From: Pseudoduganella ginsengisoli
GTDB taxonomy: Bacteria > Pseudomonadota > Gammaproteobacteria > Burkholderiales > Burkholderiaceae_D
Direction of reading: 5' to 3'
Length of the DNA stretch: 64,000 nucleotides
NCBI RefSeq assembly: GCF_009720865.1
Contig: NZ_WNLA01000004.1
Coordinates: 248,001 to 312,000 of the forward strand
The notes beneath the pieces are model-generated. The model was not told where the DNA came from, searched no databases, and was given only the letters and a program-made list of their open reading frames with translations. Shown here piece by piece: positions 1 to 8,793 of the stretch (positions are counted from its first letter, which is position 1; each line of letters opens with the position of its first letter). Made by a program: the position numbers and the translations under genes.

Positions 1-528
1 CGGTTTCAGCAAGCCATCTATCACGGCGCCATAACTGCGCGTGCCGCCGACGCCAATTTTCAGTTCACCCGCCTCCAGCAGCCGGCGCAGCGACAATTTG
101 CCGCGCTCATTCAGGTAAGGTGCGACTTTTTCGCGCGCGGACTGCCGCACCAGGATGCCGGGCGGGAATTGCGCAAGGAATGGCCGGGAAAACCACATGA
201 ATTGCTCCCGTTCCGGTTTCCTGAACAATCCCATGACGCACGTATTCGGGTCCGATTTCAGCATCAGTTCCAGCCGCTGGAACGGCGCTTCCACCAGCTT
301 GTGCCGGTATTGCGGCATGGCGGCAATAATATGGTTGCGCAGCGCCAGGTCAAGGAAGCCTTTTTCTTTTTGCGGCCCCGCCGTGATGTATTGGGGCGGC
401 ACGTCAAAGTAATACCAGGTGATTTCCGGGGCGGCTTGCGCACGTCCTGCCGGCAGCAGTGTTGCCAGCAACAGCGTCTTGCCCCACTGTTTCCACTTGT
501 GTTGACGTGCGGCGGCGCGTTTTGTCAC
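1..528 (-). CDS. Periplasmic solute-binding protein (family 3 type), 3' end outside window
   Basis: The reading frame runs off the left edge, so only the first 176 residues are visible. I chose a GTG start at 528 because AAGGAG lies just upstream and no ATG gives a signal peptide. A basic N-terminus and a hydrophobic stretch (LLLATLLPAGRAQA) form a probable Sec signal ending near residue 33. The mature part begins EITWYYFDVPPQYI and later has KIGVGGTRSYGAVIDG, typical of bacterial extracellular solute-binding proteins related to the polar amino acid binders. No transporter genes are visible beside it, so it may be a stand-alone binding protein. The ligand cannot be inferred. Confidence 0.6.
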   Translation of the reverse strand, partial: MTKRAAARQHKWKQWGKTLLLATLLPAGRAQAAPEITWYYFDVPPQYITAGPQKEKGFLDLALRNHIIAAMPQYRHKLVEAPFQRLELMLKSDPNTCVMGLFRKPEREQFMWFSRPFLAQFPPGILVRQSAREKVAPYLNERGKLSLRRLLEAGELKIGVGGTRSYGAVIDGLLKP

Positions 529-696
529 TCAGCCTTCTCCTTGGATTGCCGCATGGGCGCCCGGTCAGGCGCAAGCCAGCGTCATTTCCACTAAGAATAT
601 CGGGATTTTGGCGAGTTGCAATGGGGTGCGGCGAGATACCCACAGTATGCAGAGTGCGGGCGGCAGCATGGCGCTGCCGCCCGGGGGAGGGGGGGT

Positions 697-1281
697 TCAG
701 TGACGCCGGCGCGCCAGTGCCAGCAGCACTGGCAACCCCATCAGCAGCATTCCCCACTGTCCGGGTTCCGGCACCGGCGCCAGGAAGCCGCGGATTTCAC
801 CGGCAGGGTATTCCGTCGAGTGGATGTTCAGGTAAGCGGATCCGGTTGCCAGCCCGGCGCTGAAAGCGGCTTCCGCACTGGCAACGGAGCCGCCATTGGC
901 AGCGATAAAGGCGGGATTCCAGCTGCCTGGCAGCAGCGTGTTGTACATCATCGAATAAATACCACCGGTGACGCCAGTGGGGAAGCTGGTGAACGTGGGC
1001 GTTTCCGTCGCGACGATGGCGGCGCCCGTGCCGGGTGTCGTTGTGCAGCAGTGGATGTGCGATGCGGTGCTCAGCCCCTCCAGTCCGACAAAGGACAGGT
1101 CGACCGTCAACACATGCGCCGTCAGGTCGAATGTGACGACACTGCTGCCGATGCCGTGCGAATCGTTGGGTGTGGCTTCCGCCGCACCGGTCAGGCTGGC
1201 GTAGTAGGAGGCGGGAGCGGCTGATGCGCTGCCGGCTGCCAGCAATGCGGCAGCCATCACGGGAATGGTTGATGTTTTCAT
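697..1281 (-). CDS. CHRD domain protein with PEP-CTERM sorting signal
   Basis: This exported protein of about 194 residues starts at ATG 1281, where MKTSTIPVMAAALLAAGSASA is a Sec signal peptide; an in-frame ATG at 1317 would put 12 extra residues before it. The body has features of the CHRD fold (ASLTGAAEATPNDS, ASHIHCCTTT, GSAYLNIHSTEYPAGEIRGFL). The last 25 residues form a PEP-CTERM tail: VPEPGQWG, a hydrophobic helix, then ARRRH. In the PEP-CTERM/exosortase system such tails direct proteins to processing and surface or matrix export. No exosortase gene is in the window. Function beyond sorting is unknown. Confidence 0.85.
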   Translation of the reverse strand: MKTSTIPVMAAALLAAGSASAAPASYYASLTGAAEATPNDSHGIGSSVVTFDLTAHVLTVDLSFVGLEGLSTASHIHCCTTTPGTGAAIVATETPTFTSFPTGVTGGIYSMMYNTLLPGSWNPAFIAANGGSVASAEAAFSAGLATGSAYLNIHSTEYPAGEIRGFLAPVPEPGQWGMLLMGLPVLLALARRRH

Positions 1282-1388
1282 TTGACACAGCCTTTCGTGG
1301 ATGGAGTTCACGCCCATTCACTATAGGCTGCATCAAAAAGAATGCAAATATTGAAATCTTGCATTGATTGCCATCAATGCGGTAGCGC

Positions 1389-2267
1389 TTACAGGGCCGT
1401 GCGCAGTGCAAACAATTCCGGGAACAGCACCACGTCCAGCATCTTGCGCAGGTACGACACGCCGGCGGTGCCGCCCGTGCCGGTTTTGAAGCCGATAATG
1501 CGTTCGACGGTGGTGACATGGCGGAAGCGCCAAAAGCGGAACGCGGTTTCCATATCGACCAGCTTTTCCGCCAGCTCATACAGCGCCCAGTGTTTTTGCG
1601 GATCGCGGTACACCTCCAGCCACGCTTCCTTGACGGACTCGTCCGCCACAGTCGGCTGCGACCAGTCGCGGTTCAGGCGCTCCGGGCTGATGTTGAAGCC
1701 ATTGCGGGCCAGCAGGCGGATCGCTTCGTCATAAATCGATGGCGATTGCAGGGCGGCTTGCAGGCGGGTGTGGTTGTCCGCCGTGGTTTCATGCACAGCC
1801 AGCATGTTCGGGTTCTTGTTGCCGAGGATGAACTCGATTTCGCGGTACTGGAACGACTGGAAGCCGCTTGAGGCGCCCAGGTAAGGGCGGATCGCCGTGT
1901 ACTCCGGCGGCGTCATCGTGGCCAGCACGTCCCAGGCATGCACCAGTTGATCCATGATGCGGGCCACGCGCGCCAGCATTTTGAACGCTGGCGGCAAATT
2001 GTCGGCCTGGATGTTGGCGACCACCGCATGCATTTCGTGCAGCATCAGCTTCATCCATAGTTCGCTGGTCTGGTGCTGCACAATGAACAGCATTTCATTG
2101 TGCTCGGGCGACAGCGGGTGCTGCGCCGTCAAGATGCGTTCCAGCCCCAGGTAATCGCCATAGCTCATGGATTTGCTGAAATCCATTTGTGCGCCGTGCC
2201 ACTGGGCGTCGCTGCTGGCCGGGGCCGTGCTGTGGAACGGGCAGCCGCTGTTGGTGTTGTCGGTCAT
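1389..2267 (-). CDS. kynA: Tryptophan 2,3-dioxygenase
   Basis: The 292-residue product opens the indole ring of L-tryptophan with O2 to give N-formylkynurenine, the first step of the kynurenine pathway, in the cytoplasm using heme. [18 protein letters not shown] is the distal heme/substrate region typical of the family, and the C-terminal [16 protein letters not shown] is the conserved substrate-closing loop. Length is normal for bacterial enzymes. It starts 9 bases after kynU, so the two genes form an operon. The formamidase gene kynB, which often joins them, is not in the window. Confidence 0.95.
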   Translation of the reverse strand: MTDNTNSGCPFHSTAPASSDAQWHGAQMDFSKSMSYGDYLGLERILTAQHPLSPEHNEMLFIVQHQTSELWMKLMLHEMHAVVANIQADNLPPAFKMLARVARIMDQLVHAWDVLATMTPPEYTAIRPYLGASSGFQSFQYREIEFILGNKNPNMLAVHETTADNHTRLQAALQSPSIYDEAIRLLARNGFNISPERLNRDWSQPTVADESVKEAWLEVYRDPQKHWALYELAEKLVDMETAFRFWRFRHVTTVERIIGFKTGTGGTAGVSYLRKMLDVVLFPELFALRTAL

Positions 2268-2276
2268 CGCGCTTCC

Positions 2277-3527
2277 TCAAGTGACTGCGCCGCGTTCGGC
2301 GGCAATATCGTATTTTCCATTGTCGAGGATCTCTTTCAGGATTTCCACGGCATCCCACACATCGGCAAAGCTGGTGTACAGCGGCGTAAAGCCGAAGCGC
2401 ATGATGTGCGGTTCGCGGTAATCGCCAATCACGCCGCGCTCAATCAATGCTGCCATCACGGCAAAACCGTGCGGGTGCGTAAAGCTGACCTGGCTGCCAC
2501 GGCGCGCGTGGTCGCGCGGCGTCACCAGGCCCAGCGGGTGGCCGGCACAGCGCGATTCCACCAGCTCAATGAACAAGTCGGTCAGCGCCAGTGATTTGGC
2601 GCGGATGGCCGCCATATTGGTTTGCTCGAACACGTCCAGCCCGCACTCCACCAGCGCCAGCGACGTGACTGGCTGCGTGCCGCACAGTGCGCGGCCGATG
2701 CCTTCCGTTGGTGCAAAGTCCGGCGCCATGGCAAACGGTGCGGCATGGCCCCACCAGCCGGACAGCGGTTGCGTGAATGCAGCTTGATGGCGCTGCGGCA
2801 CCCAGATGAACGCTGGCGCGCCCGGGCCGCCATTCAAGTATTTATACGTGCAGCCCACGGCAAAGTCGGCATGCGCTGCATGCAAATCGACAGGCACGGC
2901 GCCGGCCGAGTGCGCCAAGTCCCAAATCGCGACTGCGCCGGCCTCATGGGCCAGGCGGGTCAAGGCCGCCATGTCGTGCTGGTAACCGGTGCGGTAATTC
3001 ACGTGCGTCAGCATCAAGACTGCCGCGTCGCCATCGAGCGCGGCAGGAATATCCTCCACGCTGTCGACCAGCTTGACGGTATAGCCGCGATCCAGCCAGC
3101 TGGACAAGCCCTGCGCCATATAGATATCGGTCGGGAAATTCGTCCGTTCCGTGATGATGACCCGCCGGCCGGAACGCTCCGGATGCTGCGCCTGCAGGTG
3201 GATAGCGGCGGCCAGCGCCTTGAACAAGTTCAGCGACGTGGTATCTGTGACAACGACTTCACCGTCGCGCGCACCGATCAGGGGCGCCAGCCGGTTGCCC
3301 AGGCGTTTGGGCATATCGAACCAGCCTGCCGTATTCCAGCTGCGGATCAAGTCCTTGCCCCATTCGTGGCCGATCACGTGCTGGGCGCGGGCCAGCGCTG
3401 CTTTCGGGCGGGCGCCCAGCGAGTTGCCATCCAAATAAATGACGCCGGCCGGCAAATCGAACTGGTCGCGCAGGGCCGCGAGCGGATCATGCGCATCGCG
3501 GGTAAGGCAGTCGTTACGGGTAGTCAT
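2277..3527 (-). CDS. kynU: Kynureninase
   Basis: This 416-residue PLP enzyme cleaves L-kynurenine to anthranilate and alanine. [13 protein letters not shown] near residue 30 is the family N-terminal signature. [13 protein letters not shown] and [11 protein letters not shown] (with the PLP lysine) are the catalytic-region motifs. It is the first gene of a kynU-kynA unit read leftward from the AT-rich region shared with flhD. Together the two genes route tryptophan to anthranilate, but the intermediate deformylation enzyme must be encoded elsewhere. Confidence 0.95.
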   Translation of the reverse strand: MTTRNDCLTRDAHDPLAALRDQFDLPAGVIYLDGNSLGARPKAALARAQHVIGHEWGKDLIRSWNTAGWFDMPKRLGNRLAPLIGARDGEVVVTDTTSLNLFKALAAAIHLQAQHPERSGRRVIITERTNFPTDIYMAQGLSSWLDRGYTVKLVDSVEDIPAALDGDAAVLMLTHVNYRTGYQHDMAALTRLAHEAGAVAIWDLAHSAGAVPVDLHAAHADFAVGCTYKYLNGGPGAPAFIWVPQRHQAAFTQPLSGWWGHAAPFAMAPDFAPTEGIGRALCGTQPVTSLALVECGLDVFEQTNMAAIRAKSLALTDLFIELVESRCAGHPLGLVTPRDHARRGSQVSFTHPHGFAVMAALIERGVIGDYREPHIMRFGFTPLYTSFADVWDAVEILKEILDNGKYDIAAERGAVT

Positions 3528-3729
3528 GACGGGAAATAGTTTAGGTTTAATCTAATTGGAAGCTGAAGTTTAGCAATTTTTGGCAGGGAAGGGGATGGCT
3601 TCCTGATGGTATTTTTTAAAATCCTTCGACGGATGACGCTGGAATTTGCGTGAAATGCCATCATAAATTTTGAATTTATTTAGAAACGCAGAACTTTGAA
3701 TGTTCTTCAAAAATTTTTAAAAAAGCCCC

Positions 3730-3756
3730 TAAAGTTCCCTCAACCCATGCCGTTAC
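3730..3756 (+). promoter_or_regulatory. Sigma-28 (FliA) type promoter, upstream copy
   Basis: TAAAGTTC, an 11-base spacer, then GCCGTTAC. This matches the FliA consensus (TAAAGTTT, 11 bases, GCCGATAA) closely and has the GCCGTTA form common in betaproteobacteria. It points toward flhD. Confidence 0.7.
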
Positions 3757-3838
3757 CAGTTTTAGATACGCGAAAAAGCGTGTCGGGAGCATGGATGTAA
3801 AAATTTCGAATTTTTTTAAAAAAAATCGAAGAAAACCC

Positions 3839-3865
3839 TAAAGTTCCTCAAAACCCTGCCGTTAC
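3839..3865 (+). promoter_or_regulatory. Sigma-28 (FliA) type promoter, downstream copy
   Basis: A second TAAAGTTC, 11-base spacer, GCCGTTAC. The bases after it (GTTAGAT, then CGCGAAAAAG) also resemble those after the first copy, so the whole promoter segment appears to be duplicated. Confidence 0.7.
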
Positions 3866-3984
3866 CGGGTTAGATGTCGCGAAAAAGAGTCAGTTTCCAT
3901 CGTTGTTTACAGCTTTAAAAACGGGATTTTGATTGAAGTTCGACACCCCGCAAACCCGCGCCAATACTGGCGTTGCGCACTAAT

Positions 3985-4019
3985 CGCCCTGCCTTTGTCA
4001 GACAAAGGCTGACAGGGCG
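3985..4019 (+). promoter_or_regulatory. Long hairpin in the flhDC leader
   Basis: CGCCCTG and CCTTTGTC are mirrored by GACAAAGG and CAGGGCG, with a four-base CTGA bulge on the right arm. No T run follows, so it is not a simple terminator. It could be a protein- or RNA-binding structure in the flhDC leader; this is inference. Confidence 0.5.
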
Positions 4020-4138
4020 TGTCCGTCATTGCCGGACCCAAAATACAGCAGTTGTCCACTTCTCTGCATCAACTTGCTCCAGCAGAATGTATCTCAACGG
4101 AAACGCAAATGCGTTGAAACCAACCGAGGAGATGGAAA

Positions 4139-4456
4139 ATGACTGCAAACGACATGATGGCTGAGATCCGCGATGCAAACCTGAGCTACCTGATGCTGGC
4201 GCAGCAAATGATCCGCGCTGACAAAGTCACCGCGATCTTCCGCCTGGGTATCTCGGCTGACATCGCCGACCTGATCGAAAGCATGAGCAATGCGCAAATC
4301 TTGAAACTGGCAGGCGGCAACATGATGCTGGCCCGCTTCCGCTTCGATGACAGCGCCATCCTGGGCATGCTGACCAATTACAATAAAGACCGCTCGCTGG
4401 CACAATCGCATGCCGCCATCCTGATGGCCGGCCAGCCAGTTGAAGAGATCGCTTAA
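4139..4456 (+). CDS. flhD: Flagellar master regulator subunit FlhD
   Basis: FlhD (105 residues) joins FlhC in the FlhD4C2 complex that switches on class 2 flagellar promoters with sigma-70. The sequence is the usual helical FlhD fold (MMAEIRDANLSYLMLAQQMI, VTAIFRLGIS, LARFRFDDSAIL). GAGGAG lies just before the ATG. There is no cysteine, so the intermolecular disulfide seen in the enterobacterial protein cannot form. flhC follows after 15 bases. Confidence 0.96.
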   Translation: MTANDMMAEIRDANLSYLMLAQQMIRADKVTAIFRLGISADIADLIESMSNAQILKLAGGNMMLARFRFDDSAILGMLTNYNKDRSLAQSHAAILMAGQPVEEIA

Positions 4457-4471
4457 ATCCTGGAGATTGCC

Positions 4472-5017
4472 ATGAGCAAGAAAAGCGTCGTATCCGAAGC
4501 GCAGGAAATCCAGTTGGCCATCGAGCTGATCAACCTGGGCGCCCGCCTGCAGTTGCTGGAAACGGAAGTGTCGCTGTCCCGTGAACGCTTGCTCAAGCTG
4601 TACAAGGAATTGAAGGGCGTGTCGCCGCCGAAAGGCATGCTGCCGTTCTCGACCGACTGGTTCCTGACGTGGCAGCCGAATATCCATTCGTCGCTGTTTG
4701 TTAATATTCATAACTTCCTCGTGACCCATGCCGGCGCCACTGGCATCCAGGCAGTCATGAAGGCGTACCAGCTGTACCTGGAGCAAATGCCTCCGGCGCC
4801 GGGCGAAGAGCCGGTGCTGTCGCTGACCCGCGCGTGGACGCTGGTGCGCTTCTTCAACAGCGACATGCTGAAGCTGGTGCCTTGCCACAAGTGCCAAGGC
4901 AAGTTCGTGGTCGATGCCATGGATTTGAATGGCGGCTACGTTTGCGGCCTGTGCCATATGCCGTCGCGGGCTGGCAAGACCAAGAAGGCAAAAGAATCGG
5001 AGTCGCAAGCCGCGTGA
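4472..5017 (+). CDS. flhC: Flagellar master regulator subunit FlhC
   Basis: FlhC (181 residues) is the DNA-contacting partner of FlhD. The zinc site is present: CHKC (Cys138, Cys141) and CGLC (Cys158, Cys161), matching the four-cysteine cluster of the family. The N-terminal helices and the central WFLTWQPNIHSSLF region are typical. A Lys/Glu-rich tail ends the protein. The methyltransferase start lies about 30 bases beyond the stop, so it may be co-transcribed. Confidence 0.96.
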   Translation: MSKKSVVSEAQEIQLAIELINLGARLQLLETEVSLSRERLLKLYKELKGVSPPKGMLPFSTDWFLTWQPNIHSSLFVNIHNFLVTHAGATGIQAVMKAYQLYLEQMPPAPGEEPVLSLTRAWTLVRFFNSDMLKLVPCHKCQGKFVVDAMDLNGGYVCGLCHMPSRAGKTKKAKESESQAA

Positions 5018-5048
5018 ATCTGAACCGCGCACCTTGCCGGAGCGCCAC

Positions 5049-5813
5049 TTGAACTGGGGCCGCTTCTTTTCCATTCCGGCGGTCCAGGCCGCGCTGGTCC
5101 AGGCTGCGGCGGTCCCCACGTCTTATTTTCTGCTCAGTGCGCTTGATACCGCGCACGTTCCCGTGACGTTTGCCGTGTTTGCGCTGGTGCAGGGCTGCGT
5201 CGCCCTGTTCTTTACGTGGAAGCTGGGCATGGCGCCATGGTGGCGCGTGATTCAATTCCTGTTTCCCATTGCCATACTGCTGGCGCTGGCGCTGAAATTG
5301 CCGCCAGTACTGTATTTAATTGTGTTTGCCGTACTGCTGGGGGTGTACTGGTCGACGTACCGCACCCAGGTGCCCCTGTATAACTCGGGTTCCGCCGTGT
5401 GGCAAGCCGTGGAGCAGGAATTGCCCCGGCGTGCGGGCTTGCGGCTGATCGATATCGGCAGCGGCGTGGGCGGCATGGCGCTGCACCTGGCGCGGGTCCG
5501 CCCCGATGCGCAGGTGACGGGAATCGAGCTGGCCCCGTTGCCATGGCTGGTTTCGCGGCTGCGGGCCAAATTCTCGGGAAGCCGCGCCAGCTTCATTCGT
5601 GGCGATTATGAAACCCTGGATTTCAGCCGTTACGACATGGTGTTTGCCTACCTGTCGCCCGCCGCGATGCCGGGATTGTGGGCCAAGGCGTCACGTGAAA
5701 TGCATGCTGGAAGCTTGTTAATCAGTTATGAGTTTGAAATTGCTGATTGTCCTCCTAACAAGACCATAGTTACCACAGAGCACGGTCCTGCACTCTATGT
5801 TTGGCGTTTTTGA
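5049..5813 (+). CDS. Membrane-anchored class I SAM-dependent methyltransferase
   Basis: About 254 residues. There is no ATG in frame near the flhC end; I chose TTG at 5049, which has GGAG seven bases upstream, while the frame stays open back into flhC. The first 105 residues contain three or more hydrophobic segments (for example VIQFLFPIAILLALALKL and VLYLIVFAVLLGVYW). The rest is a Rossmann methyltransferase: LIDIGSGVGGMALHLA is motif I and VTGIELAPLP motif II. The substrate is unknown. It sits between flhC and motA, and its last 120 bases are more AT-rich than the neighbours. Confidence 0.65.
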   Translation: MNWGRFFSIPAVQAALVQAAAVPTSYFLLSALDTAHVPVTFAVFALVQGCVALFFTWKLGMAPWWRVIQFLFPIAILLALALKLPPVLYLIVFAVLLGVYWSTYRTQVPLYNSGSAVWQAVEQELPRRAGLRLIDIGSGVGGMALHLARVRPDAQVTGIELAPLPWLVSRLRAKFSGSRASFIRGDYETLDFSRYDMVFAYLSPAAMPGLWAKASREMHAGSLLISYEFEIADCPPNKTIVTTEHGPALYVWRF

Positions 5814-5903
5814 GCCGCTTTCGCTTGCCGGTACCCCCTGTCTCACGCTATTGTAGTTCCACGTGTAAATTTACCCATTTTTCACTCTGCGGAGCGTGTT
5901 CTC

Positions 5904-6764
5904 TTGTTTGTTTTAATTGGCTATTTCACCGTCCTTGCGTGCGTGTTCGGCGGCTTCGCTTATGCCGGCGGCCACCTGGCATCCTTGTTTCAACCCGTCG
6001 AATTAGTGCAGATTGGCGGCGCCGCCATCGGGGCCTTCTTCGTCGGCAATAACATGAAGGCGATCAAGGCCACGGCGGCAGCCATCCCCAAACTGTTTGC
6101 CGGTTCCCGCTATACGAAGGAACTGTACATGGAGCTGATGTCGCTGTTGTTCGACATCCTGTCCAAAGTCAGGAAAGAAGGCTTGATGTCGATTGAAGGC
6201 GATATTGACTCGCCCAACGAAAGCCCGCTGTTTTCCAAGTATCCGATGGTGCTGGAAGACCACCATATCGTCGAATTCATGAGCGATTACCTGCGCTTGA
6301 TGGTTTCCGGGAATATGGATGCGTTCCAGATTGAAAACCTCATGGATAACGAGATTGAAACCCACCACCACGAAGGCATGGTGCCGGCCGGTGCGCTGGC
6401 CAAGCTGGGCGACGGCATGCCGGCATTCGGCATTGTCGCTTGCGTGATGGGCGTGGTGCACACGATGGAATCGGTGGGGATCCCGCCGTCCGAACTGGGC
6501 TTGCTGATTGCAAAAGCACTGGTCGGTACCTTCCTCGGTATTTTGCTAGCGTATGGCTTCGTTGGCCCGCTGGCCACTCTGCACGAGCAAAAGCTCGAAG
6601 AGTCGACCAAGATGTTCCAGTGCGTGAAAGTCACGCTGCTGGCCAGCCTCAATGGCTATGCGCCGGCGCTGGCAGTGGAGTTCGGCCGTAAAGTGCTGTA
6701 TTCAACGGAACGTCCGACCTTCTCCGAACTAGAGGAACATATCAAGAAATCGAAGTCCAAGTAA
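5904..6764 (+). CDS. motA: Flagellar stator protein MotA
   Basis: MotA (286 residues) forms, with MotB, the proton-driven stator around the flagellar motor. Four membrane helices are visible, starting with FVLIGYFTVLACVFGGFAYAGG. The cytoplasmic loop has SKVRKEGLMSIE, carrying the Arg and Glu that contact FliG. PAFGIVACVMGVVHTM and the following helix hold the conserved prolines. The start is TTG at 5904 with GGAG nine bases upstream; this start gives the conserved N-terminus of the family. Confidence 0.95.
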   Translation: MFVLIGYFTVLACVFGGFAYAGGHLASLFQPVELVQIGGAAIGAFFVGNNMKAIKATAAAIPKLFAGSRYTKELYMELMSLLFDILSKVRKEGLMSIEGDIDSPNESPLFSKYPMVLEDHHIVEFMSDYLRLMVSGNMDAFQIENLMDNEIETHHHEGMVPAGALAKLGDGMPAFGIVACVMGVVHTMESVGIPPSELGLLIAKALVGTFLGILLAYGFVGPLATLHEQKLEESTKMFQCVKVTLLASLNGYAPALAVEFGRKVLYSTERPTFSELEEHIKKSKSK

Positions 6765-6812
6765 TCCGGGCCTTCGCGTATCATTACACTATGGCAATTT
6801 TAAGGAATCGAT

Positions 6813-7757
6813 ATGGCTGACGAAGGAATGCGGCCTATCATCGTCAAACGCATTAAAAAGGGCGGCCATGGCCATCACGGCGGCGCCTGGAAAATTGCGT
6901 ATGCCGACTTCGTCACTGCCATGATGGCGTTTTTCCTGCTGATGTGGCTGCTGGGCTCCACCACCAAGGGCGATTTGAACGGGATTTCCGAATACTTTAA
7001 AACACCGCTGAAAGTCGCAATGCAGGGCGGTTCCGGGTCGGGCGACAGCTCATCGGTCATTCCCGGCGGCGGCAAGGATTTGACGCGCAAGGAAGGCCAG
7101 GTCAAGCAGGCCGATGACCCGGCAGTGACGAAAAAATCGTACAACCTGACGGCCGCGAAAGCGGAAATGGAGCGCCAGGAAACCTTGCGCCTGCAAATGC
7201 TGAAGGAAAAGATCGAAGAAAAGATTGAAAACAATGCGCTGCTGAAGAAGTACAAGGACCAGCTGTTGCTGGACTTCACGGCGGAAGGCTTGCGTATCCA
7301 GATCGTCGATGAACAGAACCGTCCGATGTTTGCGCTGGCGTCGGCCACCTTGCAGCCTTATACGAAGGATATCTTGCATGAAATCGGCGTGGTGTTGAAT
7401 GAAGTGCCGAACCGCATCGGCTTGTCCGGCCACACCGATTCCACGCCGTACTTTACCGATGCCGGCTACAGCAACTGGGAATTGTCGGCCGACCGCGCCA
7501 ATGCATCGCGCCGTGCGCTGGTTGCCGGCGGCCTGCAGGAAAACAAGATCATGCGCGTGGTGGGGCTGGGCTCCGCGGTCCACCTGGACCGCAAGGATCC
7601 ATTCAATCCGATCAACCGCCGCATCAGCATCATCGTGATGAACAAGAAGACGGAAGAAGGCTTGTTGAAAGAAGGTTCGCAGAAAATGGATGTAGGGACC
7701 GAGACCGAGGCGACCAGGGCAGCCGTCCCGGGCGGGACCGCAGCACCGAAGAAGTAA
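6813..7757 (+). CDS. motB: Flagellar stator protein MotB
   Basis: MotB (314 residues) anchors the stator to peptidoglycan. The single N-terminal helix contains AYADFVTAMMAFFLLMWLL with the proton-carrying Asp32. A plug/linker of about 100 residues follows, then an OmpA-like peptidoglycan-binding domain with GLSGHTDSTPY and NWELSADRANASRRAL. It follows motA by 48 bases. Confidence 0.96.
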   Translation: MADEGMRPIIVKRIKKGGHGHHGGAWKIAYADFVTAMMAFFLLMWLLGSTTKGDLNGISEYFKTPLKVAMQGGSGSGDSSSVIPGGGKDLTRKEGQVKQADDPAVTKKSYNLTAAKAEMERQETLRLQMLKEKIEEKIENNALLKKYKDQLLLDFTAEGLRIQIVDEQNRPMFALASATLQPYTKDILHEIGVVLNEVPNRIGLSGHTDSTPYFTDAGYSNWELSADRANASRRALVAGGLQENKIMRVVGLGSAVHLDRKDPFNPINRRISIIVMNKKTEEGLLKEGSQKMDVGTETEATRAAVPGGTAAPKK

Positions 7758-7799
7758 CGCAGGCGAAATGCGCACTGCAGGCTTTGAAACGAGACTGAT

Positions 7800-8348
7800 A
7801 TGACGAGAAAAAAAATCCTTGGCTCCCATGTGAAGCGCCTGCTGTCCGGCGTGTCTGACCATGGGCGCCGGCATTTGACGGAAGTGGAGACGGATTTAAT
7901 CCAGACCAACCTCCTGCTGGAAGAAGCGATTGAAAAATTGTCGCGCAACTTCATGGCCATCCACGAGACGGTCAGCGCGCAGCAAGCCGCCATTGATGCC
8001 TTGTTAGCAGGGGCTACCCCCAGCGCCGAGCAAAAGGAACAATTGGGCGCGCTGTCGTCGCAGGTAGGCGAGTATGTGAATGCGGCTGTCACCAGCATGC
8101 AGTTCCAGGACATGACGAGCCAGCTGATCGACCGCACGTTGAAGCGCGTGACCGGCTTGCGCGAATTCCTTGGTACCCTGGGCGCCCACGGTGCGGAAAT
8201 GGTGCCGGAAAGCGACAATGATGAAATCGTCGAATTGCTCGGCAAGGTCAGCATGGCGCTGGCCATCCAGAGTCTCGAATTGCGCAGCGTGCTGCGCAAG
8301 GCCGTCAGCCAGAAGCACCTGGAAAGCGGCGACATCGAGTTGTTTTGA
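7800..8348 (+). CDS. CheZ-like CheY phosphatase candidate
   Basis: This helical protein of 182 residues contains FQDMTSQLIDR, which aligns with the CheZ active site (FQDLTGQVIKR in E. coli), giving Asp104 and Gln108 as candidate catalytic residues. The end, SGDIELF, is short, acidic and ends in Phe like the CheY-binding tail of CheZ. It is a little shorter than CheZ (about 214 residues) and its N-terminal half shows no clear similarity. It lies between motB and cheY, whereas many betaproteobacteria carry cheZ after the last cheY. No other CheZ is in the window. The phosphatase role is inference from the motif. Confidence 0.65.
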   Translation: MTRKKILGSHVKRLLSGVSDHGRRHLTEVETDLIQTNLLLEEAIEKLSRNFMAIHETVSAQQAAIDALLAGATPSAEQKEQLGALSSQVGEYVNAAVTSMQFQDMTSQLIDRTLKRVTGLREFLGTLGAHGAEMVPESDNDEIVELLGKVSMALAIQSLELRSVLRKAVSQKHLESGDIELF

Positions 8349-8389
8349 CGGTTGATTGAATAACGAAGCAGATAGTGAGATAAAACAAA

Positions 8390-8755
8390 ATGGCGAAAAC
8401 AATTCTTGCAGTTGACGATTCCAGCTCGCTGCGACAGATGGTGGCCTTCAGCCTGAAGGCGGCCGGTTACCAGGTGGTGGAAGCGGTTGACGGCCAGGAC
8501 GGTCTGGAAAAAGCCAAAGGCACGACGGTAGACCTGGTGTTGACCGACCAGAACATGCCGCGCATGGATGGTTTGCAATTGATCAAGCATTTGCGCGAAC
8601 TGCAAAGCTACCAGAAGGTGCCTATCCTGATGCTGACCACAGAATCGTCCGACGAGATGAAAGCCAAGGGCCGCGCGGCTGGCGCCAATGGCTGGCTGGT
8701 CAAACCATTTGATCCGCAGCGTCTTATCGAGGTAGTCAAGAAAGTCATCGGCTGA
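8390..8755 (+). CDS. cheY: Single-domain response regulator (CheY family), first copy
   Basis: 121 residues, receiver domain only. The acidic pocket is AVDDSS, the phospho-acceptor is Asp53 in LTDQNMPRMDG, and the switch residues are MLTTES and VKPF. It is less like E. coli CheY than the second copy at 16207. Its place directly before cheA suggests it is phosphorylated by CheA; it may work as a phosphate sink or an adaptation regulator rather than the main motor switch. This division of labour is inference. Confidence 0.9.
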   Translation: MAKTILAVDDSSSLRQMVAFSLKAAGYQVVEAVDGQDGLEKAKGTTVDLVLTDQNMPRMDGLQLIKHLRELQSYQKVPILMLTTESSDEMKAKGRAAGANGWLVKPFDPQRLIEVVKKVIG

Positions 8756-8793
8756 GGACTTCCCATGTATCCAGTACTTGATGGAGTCGCGCC

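Larger units (their letters stand above)
3528..4138. other. AT-rich divergent control region between kynU and flhD
   Basis: This 611-base stretch holds no convincing gene. It is far richer in A/T than its neighbours, with several A and T runs between 3600 and 3840. It contains two sigma-28-like promoters about 109 bases apart that look like a duplicated segment, and a long hairpin at 3985-4019. The flhDC leader beyond the second promoter would be about 265 bases long. Confidence 0.8.

Noticed and set aside
4929..5048. Extension of the methyltransferase upstream into flhC
   Set aside because: The extra residues are Arg-rich and out of phase with flhC, and a ribosome site stands just before TTG 5049.
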